64,000 nucleotides of DNA from Manduca sexta (Eukaryota; Arthropoda; Insecta; Lepidoptera; Sphingidae), in contig NC_051121.1 of NCBI RefSeq assembly GCF_014839805.1, positions 5,873,116 through 5,937,115 of the forward strand. The letters run 5' to 3'. Made by a program: the position numbers and the translations under genes. Below the pieces are notes generated by a model, which was not told where the DNA came from, ran no database searches, and worked only from the letters and a program-made list of their open reading frames with translations. Within the stretch, counting starts at the first letter, position 1. The number at the start of each line of letters is the position of its first letter. Shown here in pieces: positions 37,728 to 50,600 of this stretch.

Positions 37728-38216
37728 TTTTGCTCGCGGCTTCGCCCGCGTGAAGGAGTTTTCCGGGATAAAAGTCCACTGTGTGATAAAAGTCTTGCTA
37801 CATATTTTCCCGGTACTGATAGGTTCAAAATAATTTTATCCCCATGGGGGTTGAATTTATCAAAATCCTATTTAAGCGAACGTCTTCGTCATAGTAGCTC
37901 CAATTTTTAATTTCATTTCAATCAATCGAATATCTAAGAAGATATATACAAACTTTCATCCCCTATTTTATCCCCTTAGGGGTGGAATTAATCAAAATCC
38001 TTTCTTAGCGGATGCCTACGTCATAACATCTACCTGCATGCCAAATTTCAGCCCGATCCGTCCAGTGGGACGGATCGGGCTGAAATTAACTATCATGATC
38101 ACTATGATATCATAACTATCATAGTGATCTATCAACGCACAGCCCAAACCACTGTTTGGGCTGTGCGTTGATAGATCACTATGTCAGTCAGTCACCTTTG
38201 AGTTATAGATATTTAG
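37728..38216 (-). mobile_element. Helitron-like element containing fold-back insertions
   Basis: On the minus strand it ends in CGCGGGCGAAGCCGCGAGCA...AGCTAGT. Toward 38041 it has the CAAATTTCAGCCCGATCCG phrase. The inverted repeats at 38044-38183 interrupt it. Confidence 0.65.
38044..38183. repeat. Cluster of perfect inverted repeats
   Basis: 20-bp arms 38044-38063 / 38068-38087 (loop AGTG), and 30-bp arms 38120-38149 / 38154-38183 (loop CACT), both perfect. Between them is GATCACTATGATA / TATCATAGTGATC. See findings. Confidence 0.95.
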
Positions 38217-38312
38217 ATAGCGTGGTGGACTAAGTCCTTAACCCTCTCAGTAGTAGAGGAGGCTCGTGCTCAGCTATGGGCAGTATACGGATATAATACA
38301 GGGCTGATGGTC
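38217..38312 (+). mobile_element. SINE family A 3' fragment
   Basis: AGCGTGGTGGACTAAGTCC, CTCTCAGTAGTAGAGGAGG and ATAATACAGGGCTGATGG match the distal third of family A. Confidence 0.65.
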
Positions 38313-38356
38313 AGGTGAAAAAAAACACTGAATAGACACTAATTTCTTCTACATAC

Positions 38357-38362
38357 TTTATT
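38357..38362 (-). terminator. Jheh: JHEH polyadenylation signal candidate
   Basis: Minus-strand AATAAA just after the TAG. If used, the 3' UTR would be very short; other signals further on could serve instead. Confidence 0.4.
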
Positions 38363-38370
38363 TCTAAACG

Positions 38371-38602
38371 CTAATACGGCGTCTGTTTCTTATTGTTCAA
38401 ATGCCATTGCCTAAACGATGCTACTGCTTTCAAAACGTCTTCAGCGAAGATCTCAGGCTTTTCTAGGGCTAGAAAATGTCCACCGTTCAACAGAACTGTA
38501 GAGTTTAATAGGTTCGGGAATTTCGTCTTCAGTAATGTTGGCGGCTGATACATAATTTCGTTTTTAGCGTGGATTGTCCAAGTCGGCACTGGAGTTGGAG
38601 TC
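38371..38602 (-). CDS. Jheh: JHEH coding exon 8 (catalytic Glu and His, stop)
   Basis: 232 nt from acceptor ACTTGCAG to TAG (38373-38371). It completes a split Glu codon, then gives VPTWTIHAKNEIMYQP with catalytic Glu420, GGHF with His447, and a C-terminal helix. An AATAAA on the minus strand at 38362-38357 follows the stop by only about 8 bp. Confidence 0.93.
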
Positions 38603-41600
38603 CTGCAAGTTTGAATAACTGTTACAGTATTTACTTTTATAGAAATAGGACGTATTTATCTTTTAAAGTGTTTTATTGATATATTGTTTTTATTTATAAT
38701 TTAGGACATATATATGTTTCAAAGTATTTTATATTGATACAGTGTTTTTATTTATAATTGCGTAACAAACCGTTTACGCAGAGCACGCTACGGAAGCTCT
38801 TAAAGTAAATATTTTTTCCTCGTTTCTGCAATATTTTTCATTGATACTTTACTCCTATTTAATTTGTGATAGCGTGATGTTATATAGTCTATAGCCTATG
38901 TAACATCACGCTATGACCAATAGGGGCGATAAATGGGCTATTCAACACTAAATTCGAACCATTAATTTCTGCGATTGGCGCGTTCAAACAAAGAAAATTT
39001 TCAGCTTTATATATCACAAAGAACGCTCATATATTTTTCTGAATATCTCTTGTAGACATTGCAAATGTACTTACTCAGCAAGACGGGAAGCAATATTCCT
39101 TTTGTTCAGCGTCTCGGCGTAGATTCTGAAGGATGTCGTGATACTATTAGGAATCCAGTAGAACATTAAATTGTCTATCAAATGGGTCCGAGGGTAGTGA
39201 TTTAGACCTCCGTCGTGTCTGCTGATGTATTTACTGTTGGTTCCCGTTGAGAAGATTTGCAATATGTACGCTAGAAGACCGCTTGGAGAATCAGTCATTG
39301 CTATACCTAAAATAACGTTATTCACACTTATAATAAGAAAGAAGTAAAGGTAAGTTTGACTGCCCAGACGAATGTCCGCAGGTTCCAAACCTAAGGGCAC
39401 CCACCTCTGACTTTTCTAAAGTTATGTGGGTATCCTTTGTAAATTATCGTTTGCTTTAACGGTGAATGAAAACATCGTGAGAAAACCTGCATACCTGAGG
39501 AATTCTTCAAGAATTTTGAAGGTATGTGAAGTCTACCAATCCGCTCTAGGCCAGCGTGGTGGACTAAGGCCTAATTCCTCTCGATGTCTCTATCTATATC
39601 TCTCATTATATACCTCGCAATGGGCCAGTATATATTATACTTATACGAGGCTGATAATAATATTTTTTTATAAAGGTAAGTTTGTTTGTACGGGGTAATA
39701 ATTGGTAATAATTGCATGTTATTGTCTACACCACAAATTAAGTGACGTAAAAAAACAGCTTTTAGAAAACACTAAAATTCTTTGTCACTCACCTCTTGGA
39801 CTACAACTTTTGAAACAATTTTTCATCTTCAAAATCTTTCCTAAAATAGAATGGTTTATGAAACTCACCAAGGGTGTCGGGTTTGGTGGCTTGTAAATGT
39901 AAATAGCCTGTTTCAGAAAGTAGCCACGCTAAATAGTCTTTGAGCGGGTACATGCGGTCGGCTAGCATCGACTCCACGATAGCACTGGGATAAATTGCAC
40001 TAATGAATGTTATACCGAGAGCTTTAGGTGTTATAGCAAGTCCTAAGTTAGTGTGGAAACCAAGAACTTCCTGAAAAATAATTATGGTTATATTACTGAG
40101 TTACCGCTTCGGGGATAAAAGGTGTAAGTGTGAGTATATTATTTAGTGAGTTCGATTGTTTCTTTCTATTTCTTTTATTTAATGACTAGGTGTTGCTCGC
40201 GGCTTCGCTGGCGTAAAACTCTTTTCCCGCTACAAAAGTCGTCACTGTAGCAATGCATAACGCCATCTACATAACGTCAACGGTATTTATTTAAACCATC
40301 AGATTATAAAATTAAAATATTTAAAACTACCGCGAAAAAATTTATTCAGAGGTATTTGCGTTCACTGCTAATAAATATCCAAACATTTTTGGAAACATTC
40401 GGCTTTATAATTCTAGTAAGACAAGATTATTTTTATGATTAAATGATAACTACTAGAAATGTATACCTAATGCATGTTAAATTATCGACGTTTATTTCAT
40501 TTATATCTATATTTTATTTTCTATTTAAACATCAATACTGTCCACATAATGCAGTATTTTAACCAAGCAAATAAATATTAATCAAGCTAAGTTTACTGAA
40601 CAACGTGGTTGAGTGTACATGGAGGTAATATATATCGAACTAAATGACGTCATTAATCGTCTAAACGATGTTGTCCTCGGTGCCGTAGTTGCATTTTGAC
40701 ACAACTGGCGGCTAAGTTCTTAGGTTCGATCACAGATACTAGCATATGATATTCTCTGCAGTGGCGAGGGGTGACATTTTTCTAAAAGTAACCCGAGAAA
40801 AAGAAATAGCCTTACCTAACATTTATAGCGGCTAATTTAACAGAAAACATAAACTAAAACAAACGTAAACCTGGAAGGGAAGCCGGTAGGAATCTGGTTG
40901 TATGGACGCTTTACTGCTGATCCCCTGTTAAGTACATAGTGAGACTAATTATGCTGGTGGTAGGATATATTTTATATGTGCCCAGGTAGCGACCACAGTA
41001 CACAAGGTGTTAAAACCCGCCATAATGGCCCACGAGTGTGTCACGTTCCGGAATTAGCCTGTGTGTATCCGGTTCCAACAGGCCGACATAATTGTGTCAA
41101 CTGCTGAGGGCTAATCATCTCTCGTTATTCGACATTCTATTAGACCTCACTACACTTTCTATCAGGGGCAGTGGGGTGGCCCATATAAAAAAAATAGGGC
41201 AAATTTTATAAAATTGTTATAGGTATATCCGGTTCCAATAGGCGGGCATAATTATGTCAACTGCCGATGGGTAATCATCTCTCGTTAGTCGACATTCTAT
41301 TGGACCCCACTCCACTAACCATCAGGTGCAGTGGATCTGCCGAGGGGTAATCATCTCTCGTTAGTCGACATTCTATTGGACCCCACTCCACTAACCATCA
41401 GGTGCAGTGGATCTGCCGAGGGGTAATCATCTCTCGTTAGTCGACATTCTATTGGACCCCACTCCACTAACCATCAGGTGCAGTGGATCTGCCGAGGGGT
41501 AATCATCTCTCGTTAGTCGACATTCTATTGGACCCCACTCCACTAACCATCAGGTGCAGTGGATCTGCCGAGGGGTAATCATCTCTCGTTAGTCGACATT

Positions 41601-44600
41601 CTATTGGACCCCACTCCACTAACCATCAGGTGCAGTGGATCTGCCGAGGGGTAATCATCTCTCGTTAGTCGACATTCTATTGGACCCCACTCCACTAACC
41701 ATCAGGTGCAGTGGATCTGCCGAGGGGTAATCATCTCTCGTTAGTCGACATTCTATTGCACTTACCATCAGACAGTGGGGTCACTGCCCTGCACGTATAA
41801 AAAAATCGTAGCGAAAACCAGGTACTCATTTTCCACCCCTTCGGAGATAAAGGTCTGTAAATGTACAGTTCGAATTATGTTTAGTTCGCATACCTTGGGA
41901 AATATCGTTGCAATGCTCTGTCCGACGTATGCACCCCAGTCTCCCCCCTGGATGTAGTAACGGTTGTGACCTAGCCTGTGCATAAGATTCCTGAGCACAA
42001 CTGCCATTTCTACAGCACCCAATCCTGGTCGAACTGCTGCCTTTTGGATGAATAAAAATTATATAAAAAGTTACTTTATGAAAATTTGCCGCAAAGTTCG
42101 AATACAAATTAAAAATATAATTGTTGTAAAAAAATTAAAGTTAAATTTAAGATTTCCAAATGTTTTTCAAATCCTATCTACCACTACTTTAGACTGTTTT
42201 CTTACTGTGAAAAACGTCGCACGAAACACTTTTAACAACGCGATCTATCAGAAAACAATAGGACAAACAATTCGAAAATTAAACGAAGAGATATATAACT
42301 TTTTATCTATCAATCTTTTGATTAGTATCATTGAAAGAAATTACAAAGGCATTATTTAAAAGATGATACTATTTATTTATATTTAGTTCGAACTCCACGA
42401 ATATGCTATATTATCAAAATGTATATCACAAAAACAGTTAATTACATGCCATTACAATGTAAACGTGATAATAAACCGATTCATAATGATTTCGATGTGA
42501 AATAGCGAGTACATACATTATATTTTATAACCCAGCTTTACAAACTTGCAAAGAATATTCTGGACTTAATTAACAAAAACTCGACAGAGGCTGGCTTATT
42601 TCGCAATAAAATGTGCAATTAAAATGCCGGGCGTTTTTGTCTGACACGTTGACAAAGGATCGATTCTGCAATGCTGATTATTTTGTTGCATTTTACTGAA
42701 TATGTAGCCAATAGATTTATTAAAAGAATTTCTAATATTATTCTCGTGACTTGAAAAGTGTTAAGGAAAGATAAATATACTTATTATAATCTATATCTAT
42801 ACTAATATATAAAGCTAAAGAATTTCTTCGTGTTTGAAAACACTAATCTCAGAAATAAACGAACAGAATTTTTTTTTCATTTCTGGGAAGCTAAATTACT
42901 AAGGAATACAATAGGCTACTTTTATCCCGGGATAATATTTATCCCGGAAAACCCTTTTCACGCGAGCTGAACCGCAGGAATAGCTGCTAGTAAGAAATAC
43001 GATCTATTACTTGTTGTGATACAAAAATATAAATTAAACAATAATACAAATTATGTCGATATACCTGCTGGCTGCTATGTTCAGCAAGAAATTACAAATC
43101 ATTCAGTACAAAATAAGTTTCTTGTAATTTCAACTTAATTTACAAGCCAAAAACATATTAAAATTTAACATTTATAATTAACCAGAAGTAAGTCCCTAGT
43201 AGCGTATCATTTATTACCAAGCGAAGGGTGTTAGAACATAAAGAGAAAAATGTAACTTAAGACATTAACTACACTATATTGTCACAAGCTGTTGTACTCT
43301 TTAATTCCATTTACTTACGTCAGAAAATCCAAAACCAGGCAAGCTAGGAGCGACAACCTCGACTGCGAAGTCCCTTTGTTTGTGAACTGAAGTGAGATGA
43401 GGAATGGTTTCATAAAACTCCCTGACCGACCCTGGCCATCCGTGAAGAATGAGTAAAGGCACTACTTCTTTATCTTTAACCTGAAATGCATACATTTGTA
43501 TCAACATATCATATATGTTGTAAGTAGTGGACTGCTATAGGCCAAAGATAAAAATAAAGATGACTAACAGTGGTTAGTCAAAGGCCTTCTGCTATACTCG
43601 TCATTTTTTCGTATTTTCGGCTTGTATCCAGATCTCTTATTCTCTACGACAATGTAAACTCGTAACGTGGCCGTGTATGTCCCAATTTATATTGTCTTAA
43701 ACGTGACGCGATGCGTAACGTGCTTGTTACGATCTATCAAAATAACTTGTGGCAAAGAAAATAAAGTCCCAGTTTCTGCTGCGACTTTACGCAAATCGTC
43801 GCATCTAGCTGCAAGGCATCCTACACTATGCTTGCCGATTCGTGTTTTTGGACTCTTAAATTTGTAAGTTCATCTGTATACTATTTATACGTTTTGTTGT
43901 ATGATCAACTTTTTGTACCTAATAATTATACAAAAGAATTTAGTAGGTATATGAACTAAACCAACGTGGTGGATAAGGGCCTAAGCCCTCTCAGAAATAG
44001 AGCAAACAATTGTTCATTATACAATACTAAAAACAGAGCTGCTATTATTATTATGTTAATTTTTATTCGCGTATCAGCCATTTTAGCCGAAAGAATTCTG
44101 TTTTAAATCTAACTGACGCGCGGCGTAAGCTAGCAAGCTAATGGAACTATCCAAATATATTCTTCCAATACACCAAATATAATAAAATTCACATCATCAT
44201 CATCAGCCGCAGGACCTCCACTGCTGAACACGGGCCTTGCCCAAAGATTTCCAGATCGCCCTATTGGAAGCGGCCAGCCTCCAGCGACCTCCTGAGAATT
44301 TTGTTAGGTCATCTGTCCACCTCGTGGGTGGAAGTCTGACGCTGCGCTTACCAGCGCCGGACATAAATTCACATACCTGCGGTGTAACTCTTATGAAATG
44401 CACGTCCAATCCTTGTATATTCGTTTTATATTGAGGGTACCGGTTGAGGAATTTCTCCCGTTCTTCGTAAGGGTATTCATCAGCCCAATATTTTACCCAG
44501 GATTGCAATTCGTTGCTATTAAAACCATATTCGAAAGCAACGCCATCTAGCGATGGGGAAACTTTACGGTAATGCAGGAGGCGGTACCTTAAGTCTTGGA

Positions 44601-47600
44601 TCATCTGAAAAATGCAATGACTTGAAAACTGCGTGAACAAATATTAAAAAATCTACGTGTTTTTGCAATGCAGTACGCATTTAAAATTATTGAAATGAAG
44701 TTTAAATTAAAACAATACTGCAAGGAATCATGCGTAAGTTGACTTCTATAAGCAATTATTACCATGAACAAAATCACCGCATGTTAACTTCTGCAGAAGC
44801 TTGCAAGACTTGCACCAATTTGCATGTGTATAGAACTATTTAAATATTATTGGAAGTTCTTACGCAATATATTGCTGTAAGAACTTGCTAGTCCAAACTT
44901 AGCATTTAACTTCTGCTTTTAAATAACAAAATGCGATGTAGTACAAATAACAAGTAAACTTATAAGTACTTTTGTTTTGAAATTATATTTGGTTATTCAA
45001 ATTAATGTAAATAGTAAATAATTAATGGAAAAATTTATTAAACGAAACTACATCAATGTTAATTATTAAAAAAATATTATTATACAACAAAATTCAATCT
45101 TATATTGTAAAGCAAAAAGTCAATCTTAATTAGTTTAACATAAAGTCAGCCTCAAATTAATATATACGCGGGTAAACCTTAATCAATTACGAGGTAATCA
45201 ATATGAAACATTTTCTTATTACCGTGTGAGTACATTTATTTTGAGTAAACCGTAGTATATATTAATTATAAAATGTTCCGGTTTTATCCGTTTAGACATT
45301 TATTTGAGGTTGACTGTACGTGGTAAAAAGTTTCTGAACAACTAGTTTATCCGTTAGGCCAGTCGCCTACGTAGAGAATACAACGTAGCACTATAATTTC
45401 TGGTACAAATAAGGGCACTAGTATCTGGTCTGGATATCTTTAGGGCAGGCCTATGTCCAGCAGTGGACTTCCAAAAACTAAAGATGAATATAATTCAATA
45501 AAATATGAAAGAAATTTCATATTCTGAATCGAGCTGGTATCTCTGCATAGTCTATTTCAACAGTCGTGTAGTGAGAAAGCATTGCTTCCATCAGTTAAAC
45601 ACTTTTTAAGGAAAAAACGCGTTTTTCCTACCACCACTGGTGCGTGAGTATACTTACTCTTCTGGTTATGTTGGTTTCTCCGGTCTTAGGGGCCGTTCAA
45701 GTACGTAACGCAATTTGGGGGGTCTTGTAAAACGTTACGATGCGTTATAGGGGCGGGAGGGGGCTTTCGTACAAAGTACTTTATGGTTTTGCTATTTTAA
45801 AACAATAACTAAGGTATTTTAAAGATTTTCTGGTATTTTGTGTAAAATAATTGTGAATATTAGAAAAAAAAACCTTTAGAGTTACATAACTTTTGGAGGA
45901 CGGGGCGTACAGGAAAATGTTACGGCACGTAACATGGTGGAGGGGGGGGGGTCAAAAATTGCGTTACGTAATACTTGAACGGCCCCTTACGGCTCGATGT
46001 AAACGCTCGGCAGTATCATCCGAGCGAGCATTAGCCCGAGTCCCTAACACTACATACACACACGGGCATACGGACTAAAACGGTGGCTGTCTTCAACGTA
46101 TACGAGACAGTCCCTGTATATCCTGTTACATTAAGAATTAAGATAGCTGCGTGGAGCCGTCGATTTGCAGTGGACAACTTGCTTTACATACGGGTTAGTC
46201 GAAAATGAACAAATTGTAGTTCACTTCCCGTTCTCATTCCCGTGGGATGGCTAGTTTTAATGTTCTCTAACTCGTTTAATCATTACAATGCATTTTGAAA
46301 TGGCTCGGGAATAAATTAATACATGGTAATTTTGATATTGTGTTACTAAATGAAAAACATACTTATCTCATTGAAACACTACAATAAGTTACTCGGACCG
46401 TTGATGTAAAATAAAAAAGTGTAAAACCGAACAAAATAAATATCAATAAAAAGTAATTTTAGTTTTACGCACACTAATCTCACTATTACTAGTCTAAGAG
46501 ACTTCGTCGCAGCATTAACGTCACACTTTCACTCAGTAATATACACACATATACGCCATATTCGCACTAAACTATAAAATGATCAAAAGAGTAAAATTGA
46601 CATTTTTCGTGAAATAATTCGTTATTTATAGACGATTTTTGGCATAATGTTAGCAGAGATAGAAACTAGTCCATTCATATTATGGTTTCAATTAGTAACG
46701 CTAAGTTGAATTTACCCTGTATATAAATAATCAAACTCAACGCAAAGTTGAATTCACCTGTATAAGAATAATTAAAATCAATTTATTCGGTTGTTACATC
46801 GACTCTGTAAACAAGACTGGTAGATATAAAATTTATTGCGTTGTTTCAAATCAATTAAAAAGAGTAGGTTTGCGTGTACTACAACATACGCAGTGAAAGG
46901 TGTAATACCAAGCACATGTATGGTGTTTCATCTTTTTATTTCCTCTTTTTTCGAGGCAGGGAGTGTAATACACCCACATTTGACCAGCGATATGTAATAG
47001 GGGAAGAATATGGGTAGTGTTACAGTTCACAAATTTAAAAATTTCCTTAATAACTTCCATTTGCTGTGCTGCGGCGATGTGTTTATCTCCGGTGACGATC
47101 TGACTTGCTGACTTTGTACGCTGGCAGCACATTGTTTTCGTATATTCGTTAATGTATTTATCTAGCTTAACTAGCAATTTTAATTAGGCACCGACTCCAA
47201 AATTGGTATCCAATATATACTTGTTATGTGAAATTATTTATTGGTTTTGAGTGGTTTGTGAAGGCGGTTTAATTTTTTGTTAAAATTATTTTTATTTTTT
47301 GCTTTTTTGTGTTAGTAAAAAATAGATCGTCTCAATGGCATAGTTGTGTTTCGCTCACGATACGACTATCGCGCTGAGGAGTTACACATCTGAGTACCAC
47401 TGAAAAGGGGAAAAGGTGTGATGCTATATATATGTATGTAAGAAGTAGATTCAAGCAAACCTAACGCAAAAACACAACTGATATTATTTAGCTCACAGTA
47501 CAACTATCGCGCTATGGTGTTACACCTCTGCCTACCCCTGAAAAGGGGAAAAGGTGTGATGCTATATATATGTATGTATGTAAGAAGTAGAGTCAACTAA

Positions 47601-50600
47601 ACCCAACGCAAAAACACAACTAATGTGTTTCGCTCGTAGTACGACTATCGCGATGAAATGTTACGCCTCTGCCTACCCCTGACACGGGGAAAAGATGTTA
47701 TGCTATATGTATAAGTATGTGAGAAGTACAGGCAACCAAACTCAATGCAAAAACATAACTAAATACGTCACAGGAAAGCTAAATTCGCGATTTCGTTTTC
47801 TTGGACGACATAATTATTCTAGTTTTTTTAATTTTAAAACCAAACTACCGAAGCGATCTTGAAAAAAATTTTATGGGACCAATCTGGAGAGAAATTCTTT
47901 CGAATAAAAAAAGAATTTTCCAAATCGGTTCATAAATGAGCGAGTTCTGAGGTAACAAACATACAAAAAAAAAAATTCACGTCGAATTGATAACCTCCTC
48001 CTTTTTTTGAAGTCGGTTAAAAATCCCACTTCATACTTCCAAACGCTAACAAAGATTAACTATTACATTTTTCGTAAGATGATATGATTCATTCGTAAAG
48101 CCAAACAACCATTTAAATCGATTGTTTTTGGATATATTCCATATTATGATATGACTAATACATATGAAAACACGACCTGCAATACCCTCATAAAGGCATA
48201 CTTGGATACTAAACTCATGGCCCTGGCGATGCTTATTGTTACAAAGTTGCTTCTCACGCAGACCGATGTATGAGTGTAAATAAAATACACACACACGCAC
48301 ACGCACGTACACACGCACACATTTATTCCCGACAGGGAAGGCAGACACGCAACTGGTGAACCTATTTCCTGTATTTATTCCGTTCCATAATACGAAAATC
48401 AATTATTAACCAGTTTAATTCCTTATCAAAATTCTATATTCTTTACCTCATCACTAAACTCCAATTTGAAAGGCCGTATGCTGGTATCATTGTGACCTCT
48501 CAGATTTGAGGGACCCCACCAAGCGTCCAGGTCAGTTTGCACTGGTGGATACTCCTTTGTTACAACTAAGTATGCCAATAATGCAGTTACTACTGTGATC
48601 ACTGTTCCACCAACCTTTAGTACCTGTGAAGCAAAGTAAACTTTATGAATTGAAGATTTAAGTTACAATTGATTTGTGAGAAAACGAACTACATGGAAGT
48701 CATTTGATGTTATCATTACCGTAAGAACAAACGTATCTTTAGAGGAACCCTATGTACTGTGATTTGTATTTGATTCTTAAACAATAGATTTTCTTTTACC
48801 GTTGTTTCATATAATGTCTGCCGTGGTAGCGTGGTTTTATTGCGTACGTGGTACGACTACTGCGCTTAGGTCCCGAGTTTGAACCTCGGGAGGAGCCAAA
48901 ATCATTGTCTAGGTTTTTCTGTCTGAATAATAAATTAGTCCCAGCTCGGAGTCAGGAAGTTGGAGGTGTGATAACCTCGTTCCTCGGCAAGCAAGTAAAG
49001 TCGTAGGTCCTGCACCTGTTCGTTCTCTGGCCATGTCAGATTGGCATTTCACCATACTTTGAGAGTAAAGGAATAAAGAGTGCACCTGTGTACCGAGCTG
49101 ATCTTCGTTGAGACTCGCTGCTGGCCAAAATTCAACTAGAAAATATTTTTTTATAATGTCTGAAGGCGATGGGCGCAGTGGTGTGTCACACGCGCAGTGA
49201 ATACTTCTTAATGCCTATTCTTGGGCCTAGGTAATCTTATTATATTACCAAATGTCGCTATTAGAATCAGGCGAGGAAATTGTTTATCATACATACATAA
49301 ACATCATTCTGTATTCTTATGATAATTGAACACATTTTTATTTGGATCATGCTTAGCAAATTTTTAGATACCCTGGAAGTATTTTTTAATTGGATGTGTC
49401 TCAAAAGTAAAAACGTTTATAACTATTCGAAATTCCAGTTAATTGATCGCATTTCGTCCAGTAGGTACTTTAAAGTATCTCTCCCAAAGGGAATCGTAAA
49501 GCATTACTTGTAAGTAAGCAAATAGGAAACCGACAAAGTTTATCGTATTTATACCAGCTGGGATTCTAAATTGCATTTCCCTTGCACTTTCTGCATCACG
49601 AACCAACTTCGAAGGTAAATTTGTTATTCCATTTTGATCTGTTGATTTGATTGTGGACTGTTTTTTCCAATTCCAATCGTTGATTAAATATTTAATTCTA
49701 CAAGAAATGTTTATCATTTCGCACTGAAATATTACTATTTGTATTAGGTTTTAATATTTATTTTTCCAATGATTATCCCTTTATTGAAGTTGGCAATTCA
49801 GGTTTCGTTCTGGATTACGTTTGATCGATTGAACACAAGGTTGTCTGGGAATAATTGTTCGTGGATACCGGATACCTTCGTCTGACGATTGTAAAAAAGA
49901 CGAGATTACGTGTGTAGAGGTACAATTAATATACTTCGGCTTCTCGTCAACATCACTGGAACTGCGAGATGAATATCGATAACTAAGAAATAGTGCGCAA
50001 TTATCGGACTAGATGGTGATAAACATTCCTGAATTGCGGTAGCAGAATTTGCACGACGCGCAGTAGTATATATATATTATATATACCACCTCTAAATAGG
50101 AACCATCGGAGAAGCTGCGGTCGGTCAGGCGTAACATCCGCCTGGCTGGACATCTTCCCTTCCATAAAGGAACGCAACCATCTGTTCTTCTACAGTGGCG
50201 GTAATCTACCCGTGGATATACGTGCACCACTGCATCCGAATGTTTCTATCTAATATCACCAGTACTGTATTAATACATCATATTCACATTTCCACTTTCA
50301 AGGTTTGGCGGTATTATAATAATTTTCCCAGCTATGTTAGTTCCAGTGTAATAAGGGTCGAGCCTTTGCATTTATCGACCACATTTCCTGACTCCGGGCT
50401 GATATTGAATAACCTAATATCACTGCTCGAAACGGGATCCAATCCGAGATTGCAGCTTGGCAGTGGTACCAAATACAACTACGCGAAAGACGCATTCTCG
50501 AGTTTATATATTAGATAACTCAATTTAATATGTACAGCTCACTGTGCACGTGCTTTCTCCTCTACTGTGAGGGTTAAGGGCTTAGTCCACTACACTGGTC

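Larger units (their letters stand above)
44605..48446. other. Jheh: JHEH intron 2: repeat content
   Basis: Holds a LINE tail (45425-45490), a nested MITE in a family G repeat (45640-46110), a three-unit 140-bp repeat (47341-47760), a SINE end (47763-48010) and a family B SINE end. The remainder, including 44605-45420 and 46115-47330, is AT-rich with no feature I can name. Confidence 0.6.

Noticed and set aside
38044..38183. MicroRNA precursor
   Set aside because: The arms are perfect, the loops are only 4 bases, and the DNA is part of a mobile element; a replication scar fits better.
39071..39400. A 109-codon minus-strand open frame as an independent gene
   Set aside because: Its first third is intron and SINE sequence; the rest is JHEH exon 7 bounded by an acceptor at 39307.
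41259..41757. CRISPR array
   Set aside because: It consists of contiguous identical 76-bp units without spacers, in a eukaryotic intron.
44203..44640. A single 145-codon minus-strand gene
   Set aside because: It is JHEH exon 3 reading through its donor into an RTE LINE tail. Splicing at 44376 gives the proper join to exon 4.
48288..48320. CA-rich microsatellite as a regulatory element
   Set aside because: It is a simple repeat at a SINE end, with nothing to suggest function.
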